Notes: a model not told the origin generated them from the letters alone. 64,000 nt of DNA from Nesterenkonia sandarakina (GCF_013410215.1 NZ_JACCFQ010000001.1:1302001-1366000); one strand, 5' to 3'; positions 16,647 to 24,506 are shown, counted from the stretch's first letter. Numbers and translations are program-made.

Positions 16647-19250
16647 ATGGCAAAGCTCCTTTATCGCCTCGGCCTGCTCTCCGCGCGCCGAGCCAAGACC
16701 GTCGTGGCAGCCTGGTTCGCCATGCTCGCCCTCGCCGTCAGCTCCTTCCTCGCCTTCGGCGGACAGCTGACGGATCAGATCACGCTTCCTGACCTGGAGA
16801 CCACCGCGGTCGCCGATCGCCTGGCCGAGGAGATGCCGGACTCCGGCGGCGGCAACGCCTCGGCGCTGCTCCGCACCGAGGACGGCGAGCCGTTCACCGC
16901 GGAGCAGGAGGAGCAGGTCGCGCAGTTCATCGAGGAGCTCGAGACCGAGGACATCGTCAGCGGCGTCACCGATCCCTTCGCCACCGAGGACCAGATCGCT
17001 GACGCGCGCAGCGAGATCTCCTCGGGTGAGGAGGAGCTTGAGTCCGGCCGCCAGGAGCTCGAGACCAACCGCGAAGAGCTGGACTCCGGCCGCGAGGAGA
17101 TCGAGTCCGGGCTCGAGCAGGTCGATGCGGGCCAGGAGCAGCTCGACGCGGCCATCGCCGATGCTCAGGAGCAGGGCATCTATGACGCCGCCGTGGCCCA
17201 GTTCGACGCGCAGCAGGCAGAGCTCGACGCCAGCCGCGCCGAGCTTGAGGCCGCGCAGCAGGAGCTCGAGGCCGGGGAGGAGGAGCTGAACTCCGGCGAG
17301 GACGAGCTCACCGCCGCCGCCGAGGAGCTCGAGCGCGGCGCCGCGCTGCTGGAGCTCTCCTCCGGGGCCCAGGTGGTCTCTGAGGACGGCGACGTCGCGG
17401 TGCTGATGATCAACTTCACCGAGCCCATGGAGAGCATCGGGACCGAGGACCTGGCGACCGTCTCCGAGGCGATCACCGAGGCAGAGATCGGCGGCGTCGA
17501 GGCGCTGCCCGGCGGGGACCTGGACTTCGAGCTCCCGCACCTGTTCTCCATCGCCGAGCTGATCGGTCTGATGATCGCCGCAGCGGTGCTGCTGATCATG
17601 CTCGGCACACTCATCGGCGCAGGACTGCCGCTGCTCAACGCCCTGATCGGCGTCGGTGTCGGCGTCGCCGGCGCACTGGCGCTCTCCGGCGTCGTCGAGA
17701 TGATGTCGATGACCCCGATCCTGGGGCTCATGCTGGGTCTGGCCGTGGGCATCGACTACTCGCTGTTCATCATCCACCGGCACCGCCGGCAGCTGAAGGA
17801 CGGCATGGCGATCCCCAAGTCGATCGCGCTGGCCACCGGCACCGCGGGCAACGCCGTGGTCTTCGCCGGGGCCACTGTGGTGATCGCGCTGCTGGCGCTG
17901 AACGTCACCGGGCTGCCGTTCCTGGCCCTGATGGGCAGCGTCGCCGCCGCCTGTGTGGCCATCGCGGTGCTCATGGCGGTGACCATGACCCCGGCCATGC
18001 TTGCCCTGGTGGGCCGTCGGATCCTCGCCCGCAAGGAACGCCGCCGCATCGGTGAGCGTCGCAGCAAGGAGATCACCACTCAGATGGGCCATGGCAAGGC
18101 GATCGGCATCGCCGCTGCGGCGCTGATCGGACTCGGCGTGCTCTCCATCCCGACCTTCGATCTGCGCCTGGGGCTTCCCGATGCCAGCTCCAATGCCGAA
18201 GACTCGGCCTCCTACCAGGCCTACACCGCCACCGAGGAGGCCTTCGGCCAGGGGGTCAACGGACCGCTCCTGGTCCTCGCCGATCTGCCCGAAGGTCTCG
18301 ACGAGACCCAGGCGCAGGAGTATCAGATCGAGATCGGCACCGCGCTGCTGGAGAATCAGAACATCGCCGCAGCCGTGCCCGCCGCGCTGAACGAGGACAA
18401 CACGCTCGGGGTCTTCCAGGTCATTCCCGAGGAAGGGCCCGCCGCGGAGTCCACCGAGAACCTGGTGCATGAGTTCCGCGACGGCAACCCGCTCGCCGGC
18501 ACGGATGCTGCCGATGTCCAGCTCTCTGTGGCGGGGATGACGGCGGCGCAGATCGACATGTCAGATGTCATCTCCGATGCGCTGCCGCTGTACCTGGCCC
18601 TGGTCATCGGGCTCTCGCTGCTGCTGATGATCATGGTGTTCCGCTCGATCCTGCTCCCGGTGATCGCGACGCTGGGCTTCGTCGGGTCCTTTGCGGCCGC
18701 GGTGGGCATCGTGGTCGCGGTGTTCCAGTGGGGCTGGCTCAGTGACGTCTTCGGCGTCACGACGCCGGGCCCGGTCCTGACCTTCCTGCCGGTGCTGATG
18801 GTCGGCATCCTGTTCGGGCTGGCGATGGATTATCAGCTCTTCACCGCCTCCGGGATGCGCGAGGCCTACGCCCACGGCTCCGCGCCGCGGCTGGCCGTGC
18901 GCCAGGGCCTGCATGCCGGACGCTCGGTGGTCACCGCAGCAGCCCTGATCATGGCCTCGGTGTTCGCCGGCTTCGTGTTCACCGATGATCCGATGATCGC
19001 CTCGATGGGCCTGGGGCTCTCCGTGGGAGTGCTGCTGGATGCCTTTGTGGTGCGACTGCTGCTGGTGCCGGCGCTGCTCCACCTGGCTGGGCCCGCCGCC
19101 TGGTGGCTGCCCAGGTGGCTGGATCGCCTGATCCCAGACGTCGACGTCGAAGGCGCTCAGCTTGAGCGCGAGGTCGTCAGTGATCCCGCCAGCTCCTCTG
19201 ATGGGATCGAGCCGCTGGGGGACAGGAGGCAGCCTGCGCACACGCGCTGA
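16647..19250 (+). CDS. MMPL/RND family exporter
   Basis: The 867-residue protein has the two-halved MMPL/RND layout. One membrane helix (~18-36) is followed by a large outside loop, five or six helices with GIDYSLF (~368-374), a second large loop and six more helices with AMDYQLF (~728-734). The Asp-Tyr pairs in TM4 and TM10 are the proton-relay positions of this family. The first loop holds a long charged coiled coil (residues ~115-235) built of ELESGxxEL-like heptads. The family exports lipids or drugs using the proton gradient; the substrate is unknown. The upstream TetR gene is the likely regulator. Confidence 0.9.
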   Translation: MAKLLYRLGLLSARRAKTVVAAWFAMLALAVSSFLAFGGQLTDQITLPDLETTAVADRLAEEMPDSGGGNASALLRTEDGEPFTAEQEEQVAQFIEELETEDIVSGVTDPFATEDQIADARSEISSGEEELESGRQELETNREELDSGREEIESGLEQVDAGQEQLDAAIADAQEQGIYDAAVAQFDAQQAELDASRAELEAAQQELEAGEEELNSGEDELTAAAEELERGAALLELSSGAQVVSEDGDVAVLMINFTEPMESIGTEDLATVSEAITEAEIGGVEALPGGDLDFELPHLFSIAELIGLMIAAAVLLIMLGTLIGAGLPLLNALIGVGVGVAGALALSGVVEMMSMTPILGLMLGLAVGIDYSLFIIHRHRRQLKDGMAIPKSIALATGTAGNAVVFAGATVVIALLALNVTGLPFLALMGSVAAACVAIAVLMAVTMTPAMLALVGRRILARKERRRIGERRSKEITTQMGHGKAIGIAAAALIGLGVLSIPTFDLRLGLPDASSNAEDSASYQAYTATEEAFGQGVNGPLLVLADLPEGLDETQAQEYQIEIGTALLENQNIAAAVPAALNEDNTLGVFQVIPEEGPAAESTENLVHEFRDGNPLAGTDAADVQLSVAGMTAAQIDMSDVISDALPLYLALVIGLSLLLMIMVFRSILLPVIATLGFVGSFAAAVGIVVAVFQWGWLSDVFGVTTPGPVLTFLPVLMVGILFGLAMDYQLFTASGMREAYAHGSAPRLAVRQGLHAGRSVVTAAALIMASVFAGFVFTDDPMIASMGLGLSVGVLLDAFVVRLLLVPALLHLAGPAAWWLPRWLDRLIPDVDVEGAQLEREVVSDPASSSDGIEPLGDRRQPAHTR

Positions 19251-19261
19251 TCGATCCGCAT

Positions 19262-19304
19262 ATAGAGTCGCCCGGCACCGCAATGAGGTGCCGGGCGACT
19301 CTAT
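19262..19304. terminator. Strong bidirectional terminator hairpin
   Basis: An 18-bp perfect inverted repeat (19262-19279 and 19287-19304, arms starting ATAGAGTCGCCC) with a 7-base loop lies between the convergent MMPL and HAD genes. It would serve both strands. Confidence 0.88.
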
Positions 19305-19354
19305 GTGATCGCCTGTCCGGTCCTGGCAGGGCCAGGCGGTCCTGTGCGAGGGAT

Positions 19355-20170
19355 CTACTGGGCGTCGTCGTCCTGGTCCACGGGGTCCTCGAGCAGCTCG
19401 TAGACGCCGTCGATGATTTGGTTCGGACGGAACGGGAAGTCCGCGATGCTGGCGCGGCTGGAGAGCCCGGTCATCACCAGGATCGTGTGCATCCCGGCCT
19501 CCATGCCGGCCACGATATCGGTGTCCATCCGGTCCCCGATCATCGCGGTCTCCATGGAATGCGCACCGAGATGATTCAGCGCCGATCGGAACATCATCGG
19601 GTTGGGCTTGCCGACCACATACGGGACCCGCCCGGTGGCCTTGGTGATCAGTGAGGCGATGGCGCCGGTGGCTGGCAGCACGCCCTCCGGGCTCGGCCCG
19701 GTCGCGTCGGGGTTGGTGAGGATGAACCGTGCGCCGTCGTTGATCAGCCGGACGGCCTTGGTGATGGCCTCGAAGCTGTAGTTCCTGGTCTCACCGACGA
19801 CCACGTAGTCCGGATTGGTCTCGGTCATGATGAAGCCTGCCGCGTGGACCGCAGTGGTGAGTCCGGCCTCGCCGATGACGTAGCAGCTGCCCTGAGCGTT
19901 GGACTCCGGGTCGATCTGGTTCGCCAGGAACGTGGCAGAGGCCAGCGCTGAGGTCCAGATGCGCTCCTCCGGCACGACCAGTCCGGAATGTCGCAGCCGG
20001 GCGCTGAGATCCCGCGCGGTGAAGATCGAGTTGTTCGTCAGCACCAGGTAGGGGAGATCCTTGCGCCGCCACTGCTCCAGCAGCTCTGCGGCACCCGGAA
20101 GCGCCTCCTGCTCCCGGACGAGCACCCCGTCCATATCGGTCAGCCAGCATTCGATGTTCTCACCGTTCAT
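19355..20170 (-). CDS. HAD-superfamily phosphatase, NagD-like
   Basis: The 271-residue protein has the HAD motifs in order: DMDGVL (nucleophile Asp ~12), LTNNS, a lysine in VVGKPNPMMF and GDRMDTDI. A C2-type cap lies between motifs II and III. This is the layout of NagD/p-nitrophenyl-phosphatase-like enzymes that dephosphorylate small metabolites such as nucleotides or 2-phosphoglycolate. The substrate cannot be assigned. The ATG at 20170 faces away from the GntR operon. Confidence 0.88.
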   Translation of the reverse strand: MNGENIECWLTDMDGVLVREQEALPGAAELLEQWRRKDLPYLVLTNNSIFTARDLSARLRHSGLVVPEERIWTSALASATFLANQIDPESNAQGSCYVIGEAGLTTAVHAAGFIMTETNPDYVVVGETRNYSFEAITKAVRLINDGARFILTNPDATGPSPEGVLPATGAIASLITKATGRVPYVVGKPNPMMFRSALNHLGAHSMETAMIGDRMDTDIVAGMEAGMHTILVMTGLSSRASIADFPFRPNQIIDGVYELLEDPVDQDDDAQ

Positions 20171-20260
20171 GACCTGATCCTATGTCCTCCGGCCACAGGG
20201 CTACCAGCAATCAGCCCTGGGACCTGGGACACAGCCGCGATGCAGACCCTTGACGCGGCA

Positions 20261-20304
20261 CTACCTCTATGGTTCATTAGTAGAGTAACTAACCATAGAG
20301 GTAG
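20261..20304. promoter_or_regulatory. 14-bp inverted-repeat operator of the GntR/ABC operon
   Basis: CTACCTCTATGGTT (20261-20274) and AACCATAGAGGTAG (20291-20304) are perfect inverted repeats separated by 16 bases, about 50 bases upstream of the GntR gene. A -35-like TTGACG is at 20250-20255 and a -10-like TAGAGT at 20281-20286 lies between the arms. Long inverted repeats are typical targets of YtrA-type GntR regulators, so autoregulation is likely. Confidence 0.75.
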
Positions 20305-20351
20305 CGCACCGGGTATTGTCGAGGTGATCTCAAGGAGAGGCGGGTCAGGTC

Positions 20352-20702
20352 GTGGAAGAGGGTCGGGCACTCTTCGTGCAGATCGCCGAGCAGCTGGAGG
20401 CCTCCGTCCTTGACGGTTCCCTGGCTGAAGGCGAGCGTGCCCCCTCGACCAATGAGCTGGCATCCTTCCACCGGATCAATCCGGCCACGGCCGCCAAAGG
20501 CATCAACCTGCTGGTGGACCGCGGGATCCTGCTCAAGCGCCGAGGGCTGGGCATGTTCGTGGCTCCCGGCGCCCGGGAGATCCTCACTGCCCAGCGTCGT
20601 GCGCAGTTCGCCGCGAACTACCTCGACCCGGTCATCACCGAGGGCCGCGCCGTCGGACTCTCGGTGGACTCCATCATTGAGATGCTCCGCGCCAGGGCGT
20701 GA
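20352..20702 (+). CDS. GntR family regulator, YtrA subfamily
   Basis: The 116-residue protein consists of a GntR winged helix (residues ~5-72, with ERAPSTNELASFHRINPATAAKG split over the helix-turn-helix and RRGLGMFV in the wing) and only ~40 residues after it. That short C-terminus is the mark of the YtrA subfamily, which typically controls an ABC transporter in its own operon. An ATPase and a permease gene do follow. GTG 20352 is the start. It probably binds the inverted repeat at 20261-20304. Confidence 0.88.
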   Translation: MEEGRALFVQIAEQLEASVLDGSLAEGERAPSTNELASFHRINPATAAKGINLLVDRGILLKRRGLGMFVAPGAREILTAQRRAQFAANYLDPVITEGRAVGLSVDSIIEMLRARA

Positions 20703-20736
20703 ACAGCGCGCAGGGCGCCGAAGGAAGGAGTCGGTC

Positions 20737-21654
20737 ATGAGCACCGCCATAGAACTGATCCGAGTCTCGCGCAGATATCGCAGTGCCACGGCGCTGCAGG
20801 AGATCTCGCTGCGGCTCGAGAAGGACGTCATCCACGGGCTGCTCGGTCGCAACGGTGCCGGGAAGACCACGCTGATGTCCATCGCCACAGCTCAGGACTG
20901 GCCCTCGAGCGGAGAGGTGCGGGTCCTGGGGGAGCGCCCGCATGAGAACGAGCAGGTGCTTCCGAAGATCTGCTTCGTCCGCGAGGAACAGCGCTACGTC
21001 GACGACGCGCTGGCCAAGCACGCCTTCGCAGCTGCAGGCCGGGCGTTTCCGAATTGGGACGCTGAGCTGGCCGCTCAGCTGGCCCGCGAATTCAGAGTCC
21101 CGGAGAAGACCCGGATCAAGAAGATGTCCCGAGGTCAGCGCTCCGCCGTCGGTGTCATCATCGGGATCGCCTCGCGAGCCGAGGTGACCTTCTTCGACGA
21201 GCCATACATGGGGCTTGATGCCGTGGCCCGCCAGCTGTTCTACGACCGGCTGCTCGAGGACTATGCCGAGCATCCGCGCACCGTCGTGATCTCCTCCCAC
21301 CTGATCGATGAGATCGCGCACCTGATAGAGACCGTCGTGTTGATCGACCAGGGCCAGATCCTGCTCCAGGAGCCGGTGGAGCAGCTGCGCGACCGCGCCG
21401 TCACCCTGGTTGGCCGAGCAGACGCCGTGGCAGAGATTGCCGGCGCCAGAGAGGTGCTGCACCACGAAGCGATGGGGCGGATCGTGCGGACCACCGTCCT
21501 GGGCGCCCTCGACGAGACACAACGTCGGGCGTTGCAGGAGCGGGATGTGGATGTCGCCCCCGTCTCCCTGCAGCAGCTCATCGTGCGCCTCACGGCACGG
21601 GAGCATTCGATTCACCAGACCGTTGCGGATCCGACCGAGGAGGTGGCCCGATGA
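20737..21654 (+). CDS. ABC transporter ATP-binding protein
   Basis: The 305-residue protein has Walker A GRNGAGKTT (~37-45), a degenerate signature MSRGQRSAV in place of LSGGQ, Walker B VTFFDEPYMGLD and the switch histidine in VISSHLIDE. ATG 20737 is chosen for its AAGGAAGGA site and for the normal N-terminus MSTAIELI; the frame is open upstream, but that part lies in the regulator gene. It pairs with the permease that overlaps it by 4 bases (ATGA). YtrA-linked exporters are often induced by cell-wall-active compounds; that role here is inference. Confidence 0.88.
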   Translation: MSTAIELIRVSRRYRSATALQEISLRLEKDVIHGLLGRNGAGKTTLMSIATAQDWPSSGEVRVLGERPHENEQVLPKICFVREEQRYVDDALAKHAFAAAGRAFPNWDAELAAQLAREFRVPEKTRIKKMSRGQRSAVGVIIGIASRAEVTFFDEPYMGLDAVARQLFYDRLLEDYAEHPRTVVISSHLIDEIAHLIETVVLIDQGQILLQEPVEQLRDRAVTLVGRADAVAEIAGAREVLHHEAMGRIVRTTVLGALDETQRRALQERDVDVAPVSLQQLIVRLTAREHSIHQTVADPTEEVAR

Positions 21655-22424
21655 GCATCACCCTTGACCCCACGACTCCGGAGGCTCAGGGGGTGGGAAC
21701 GAGGCGCTCCAGCTTCGCCCGAGTTCCCGCAGCCTTCAGGCTGCAGTTCACGGTGCCTTCGGCCATGATCGGAGTCCCGCTGGTCGTGTTCTTCGGTGCC
21801 TGGGCCGTGGCCGTCGGCATCGGCCACTGGGTGCGCTACCTGGCAGGCGGCGATCCGGGGCCCGGGTATACCGGGGCTGCACAGGCCACGGTCTGGGCAC
21901 TGGCCTTCATGGCCGCCTACTCGGCCTCGCACACCTTCCCTTTCGCCATGGCGCTGAGCTACAGCAGAAGGGTCTTCGTGCTCGGGGCGTTCCTGGCCTT
22001 CGCGGCGGTGTCTGCCGGTTTCGGTGCACTCTTCTCGATCGCCATCCTCCTTGAACGTGCGACCAATGGGTTCTGGGCCGAGAGCTACAGCTTCGATCTG
22101 CCCTTCATGACTCAGAACGCCGGGGTACCAGGTGCTGGGCTTCTCGCGGGGGCACTGTGTCTGGCGGCCATGATGGTCGGGTTCTTCTGGTCGATCCTGT
22201 ATCGGCGCGTCAGCCTGCTTCTCCTCTGGGTCATCATCCTGGGTCTCGTGGCGCTGTTGGCGGTCGTGGTCATGGTCACGACGCAGAACGAGTGGTGGCC
22301 CCATGTGGGGGACTGGTTGGCGGCGCAGAGCGCGTACTCCTTCGCCGGGTGGGTGTTGTTGCTGGTCCTGGGGGTGACCGCGCTGAACTATGGGGTGATC
22401 CGGCGAGCGGTGCCCACCGTCTGA
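21651..22424 (+). CDS. ABC transporter permease
   Basis: The 257-residue protein has about six hydrophobic segments (~35-60, 80-100, 110-135, 160-185, 190-215, 230-250) and no recognisable soluble domain. Its ATGA overlap with the ATPase gene shows that it is the membrane partner. The operon (regulator, ATPase, permease) resembles minimal YtrA-type exporters. The substrate is unknown. Confidence 0.8.
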   Translation: MSITLDPTTPEAQGVGTRRSSFARVPAAFRLQFTVPSAMIGVPLVVFFGAWAVAVGIGHWVRYLAGGDPGPGYTGAAQATVWALAFMAAYSASHTFPFAMALSYSRRVFVLGAFLAFAAVSAGFGALFSIAILLERATNGFWAESYSFDLPFMTQNAGVPGAGLLAGALCLAAMMVGFFWSILYRRVSLLLLWVIILGLVALLAVVVMVTTQNEWWPHVGDWLAAQSAYSFAGWVLLLVLGVTALNYGVIRRAVPTV

Positions 22425-22452
22425 ACCGCCCCGGCCGCCAGGGCCGGGAAGC

Positions 22453-22542
22453 AGAAAGAAGGAAGCCCCAGATCGGCCAGCGTGAGGGGGACGCTTCATG
22501 GGCCGATCCGGGGCTTCCGAATCACTCGCACCTTGATGAGGT
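22453..22542 (-). ncRNA. Structured small RNA element, copy A
   Basis: Read on the minus strand: -10-like TAGATT (22555-22550), a 7-base spacer, then a short hairpin ACCT-CATCA-AGGT. The segment GTGCGAGTGATT follows, then a long stem (arms 22501-22518 and 22461-22478, 17 of 18 positions Watson-Crick plus one G.U on this strand). It carries an inner AGCG/CGCT stem with loop TCCCCCTCA. The descending arm is followed by TTCTTTC, as at a terminator. Two more copies lie at 22625-22711 and 23668-23757. There is no open reading frame. Transcript limits are inferred. Confidence 0.72.
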
Positions 22543-22624
22543 AGTCACTAATCTAAGGGGATTCCATGAACGGACACTTGCCGTTGGCTGGTGATCTACT
22601 GGGAATCCAGAACCTCGCGCTGGG

Positions 22625-22711
22625 CATGAGAAGAGCCCCGAGTCAGCCTGCGTGAGGGGACGCATCTATTGGCTGGCTCGGGGCTCTTAATCACTCGCAC
22701 CTTGATGAGGT
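22625..22711 (-). ncRNA. Structured small RNA element, copy B
   Basis: It has the same plan as copy A: TAGAGT (22724-22719), 7 bases, ACCT-CATCA-AGGT, GTGCGAGTGATT, and a long stem (arms 22671-22688 and 22631-22648) with inner TGCG/CGCA and loop TCCCCTCA. The long-stem sequence differs from copy A at many positions but remains paired, except for one A.C on this strand (G.U on the plus strand). The tail after the stem is not T-rich. It lies about 100 bases downstream of the Rieske gene, on the same strand. Confidence 0.7.
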
Positions 22712-22811
22712 AATTAATACTCTAGGTGCCATTCTTGACGATTTCCCGTGCAGTTCCTGGGAGATCCCTGGGACTCTCTGTAGTCCAGGTCTTCGCCCAG
22801 CTGCGGGCGGT

Positions 22812-23171
22812 CTACTGATCCGGTCGCGGGGTGCCGGGGTGCAGCATCAGATGATCCCCGGAGATGGTGATCTGGTGCGTCCTCACCGGACGCAGCGCGG
22901 GGAGGGTCTCCGGGACGCCCGTACGCAGGCAGAACGCGGAGGCATGCATGGGGCATTCCAGGGTGTCCTCTTCGACGTATCCGTCGGAGAGTGACACTGC
23001 CTCATGGGAGCAGGTGTCGTCCAAGGCGTAGAAGCCGCCGTCTTCGGCGTGGACCACAGCGATGTCGTCGCTCCACCCAGTGTCCTGGGCGGAGACCCGG
23101 AAGACCTCACCCTCCGGGAACTTATCGGCCGGACCGAGGTCGAGCGGCGGGAGTGCATCGGTGGTGGACAT
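22812..23171 (-). CDS. Rieske [2Fe-2S] protein, non-haem oxygenase ferredoxin type
   Basis: The 119-residue protein carries the Rieske cluster motif: Cys-Ser-His in DDTCSHEAV and Cys-Pro-Met-His in ECPMHASAF, 16 residues between the two pairs. It is a small soluble electron carrier of the NirD/BphF/NdoA type. ATG 23171 is preferred because AGAGAGG lies 9 bases upstream; an upstream GTG at 23228 overlaps the S4 gene stop (GTGA) and would add 19 residues. No oxygenase partner is nearby. Confidence 0.88.
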   Translation of the reverse strand: MSTTDALPPLDLGPADKFPEGEVFRVSAQDTGWSDDIAVVHAEDGGFYALDDTCSHEAVSLSDGYVEEDTLECPMHASAFCLRTGVPETLPALRPVRTHQITISGDHLMLHPGTPRPDQ

Positions 23172-23224
23172 CGGTACTGCCTCTCTGCGAAGAACTGTGT
23201 GCGCCTGCATTCTTTCAGACACGG

Positions 23225-23623
23225 TCACTCCGGGAGCTTGCCGCGCAGCTCCTCGAGCTTTCTGCGCTCCCGTTTGGTGGGACGCCCCGATCCACGCGCG
23301 CGCACCGGCAGTCCGACGTCGCGGGGCCGGACCCGTTCTGGCGAGTGGTCCCGATAGGCCTCCCTGGCAACAGGGGGTCCCACTCGTTTGGAGAGCGTGT
23401 GGACCACGTCCAGGATCAGCTCATGCCCGGGGCGACGGATATGAATCCGGGTTCCCGGCGCGATGCGCAGAGATGCCTTCGCCGGATTGCCGTCGATGGT
23501 GATGTGGCCGGCGCGGCAGGCCGCTGTCGCAGCGGAGCGGGTCTTGAAGAGCCGGACGGACCAGAGCCATGCATCGATGCGGACCGGACCGGTGGGGCCG
23601 GGGGTGGCGGCGGTCTCTGTCAT
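23225..23623 (-). CDS. S4-domain RNA-binding protein (Hsp15-like)
   Basis: The 132-residue protein opens with an S4 RNA-binding domain: RIDAWLWSVRLFKTRSAA at ~15-32, then CRAGHITIDGNPAKAS. A basic C-terminal tail (RPTKRERRKLEEL) follows. The layout and length match Hsp15/HslR, which binds stalled 50S subunits carrying nascent chains. Its stop abuts the Rieske gene, so the two may be one transcription unit. RNA element copy C ends about 45 bases upstream of its start. Confidence 0.87.
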   Translation of the reverse strand: MTETAATPGPTGPVRIDAWLWSVRLFKTRSAATAACRAGHITIDGNPAKASLRIAPGTRIHIRRPGHELILDVVHTLSKRVGPPVAREAYRDHSPERVRPRDVGLPVRARGSGRPTKRERRKLEELRGKLPE

Positions 23624-23667
23624 GGGCTTAGTCTAGAGATTCATCTCCTGCGCTGCCCGGGGGCAGC

Positions 23668-23757
23668 TGGCGAACACACAGACCCCGCGTCCGGAAGTGT
23701 GAGGGGACACTGTTCCGAAACGCGGGGTCTGCTGAATCACTCGCACCTTCAAGAGGC
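23668..23757 (-). ncRNA. Structured small RNA element, copy C
   Basis: Minus strand: TAGGTT (23770-23765), 7 bases, CCT-CTTGA-AGG hairpin, GTGCGAGTGATT, and a long stem (arms 23713-23731 and 23679-23696, one bulge) with inner AGTG/CACT and loop TCCCCTCA. The stem arms are different in sequence from copies A and B but pair equally well. It lies between a lipoprotein gene and the S4-domain gene on the same strand, so for this copy a cis role is possible as well. Confidence 0.7.
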
Positions 23758-23843
23758 ACTCTCCAACCTAGGAGGCCTTCTTGGGTGTCCGGTGTTTGTG
23801 GGCTGGGAACTCTCTGAGGACAGGGAGTCGCGACGCCCGGAGG

Positions 23844-24506
23844 CTAGGCATCGTCCCCGGGGGTCTGGTTGTGATACTCCCCATCGCAGAATTCCACGGT
23901 CAGCCAGCCTGCGACCGGCTCGGCGGCCACCAGGACCGATTCCTCGTCGAGAGTCTCCACGTCGGTGTCGAGCAGAGTGAGAATGTTGCGCAGCGGCTCA
24001 CGAAGCTCCTCGGGCACGAGGATGTAGTTCTGCTCGACGGCAGAATATATGTCGTCTAGAACGTCTTGTTCTTCAATCCCGGAATTCATATCTGATTCCA
24101 GTCCATCGATCATTGATCCGACGGACATGCAGGCTTCTTCTTCTGAGAAGTAAGCCCCAAGTTCCTCGGTCCTTTCGAGGTCGAGCGAGTCGGGATCCTG
24201 CAGCTCCCCACTGGGTCCTTCGGGCGAGGGAATCTCGCCGAGGTCTTCGCTGGGTGTGTCCTCGTCGGGGGTGTCTGTCTCGTCGGAATTCGGCGTTCCA
24301 TCGGGCTGTGGGGACTCCGGCGCCTGGGAGCCGGGGGCCTCGGGGGCGTCGCTGGTCTCACTGCCGGTATTGGACTCGTCCTCTGCCATGCATCCCAGGA
24401 GCAGCAACGGTGCCATCGCCACCAGGGCAAGCGCGCCGCGGGCGCGAGTCCGCGGGGTCCCGACGCTTCGCTCCGGAGTGGTCTTCGAGGGGATGATCGA
24501 TGTCAT
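23844..24506 (-). CDS. Putative lipoprotein of unknown function
   Basis: The 220-residue protein has a basic N-terminus, a hydrophobic segment and a lipobox LLLGC (Cys ~39). A Pro/Glu/Asp/Ser-rich linker (~45-100) leads to a ~110-residue domain I do not recognise, with EEEACMSVGSMIDGLESD near its start. It is probably anchored on the outer face of the membrane. The domain is predicted helical and acidic. It is the first gene of a minus-strand run. Confidence 0.7.
   Translation of the reverse strand: MTSIIPSKTTPERSVGTPRTRARGALALVAMAPLLLLGCMAEDESNTGSETSDAPEAPGSQAPESPQPDGTPNSDETDTPDEDTPSEDLGEIPSPEGPSGELQDPDSLDLERTEELGAYFSEEEACMSVGSMIDGLESDMNSGIEEQDVLDDIYSAVEQNYILVPEELREPLRNILTLLDTDVETLDEESVLVAAEPVAGWLTVEFCDGEYHNQTPGDDA

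Noticed and set aside
16581-18470. 629-residue minus-strand frame over the MMPL gene
   Set aside because: Its Leu/Gly repeats mirror the Glu/Leu heptads of the real coiled coil on the other strand.
22767-22789. Terminator hairpin after the Rieske gene
   Set aside because: An 8-bp stem with one bulge and no T run; too weak to call.
22453-23757. Mobile miniature element (MITE) explanation for the three hairpin repeats
   Set aside because: The stem arms differ between copies, and there are no target-site duplications or terminal repeats; recently moved elements would be near-identical throughout.
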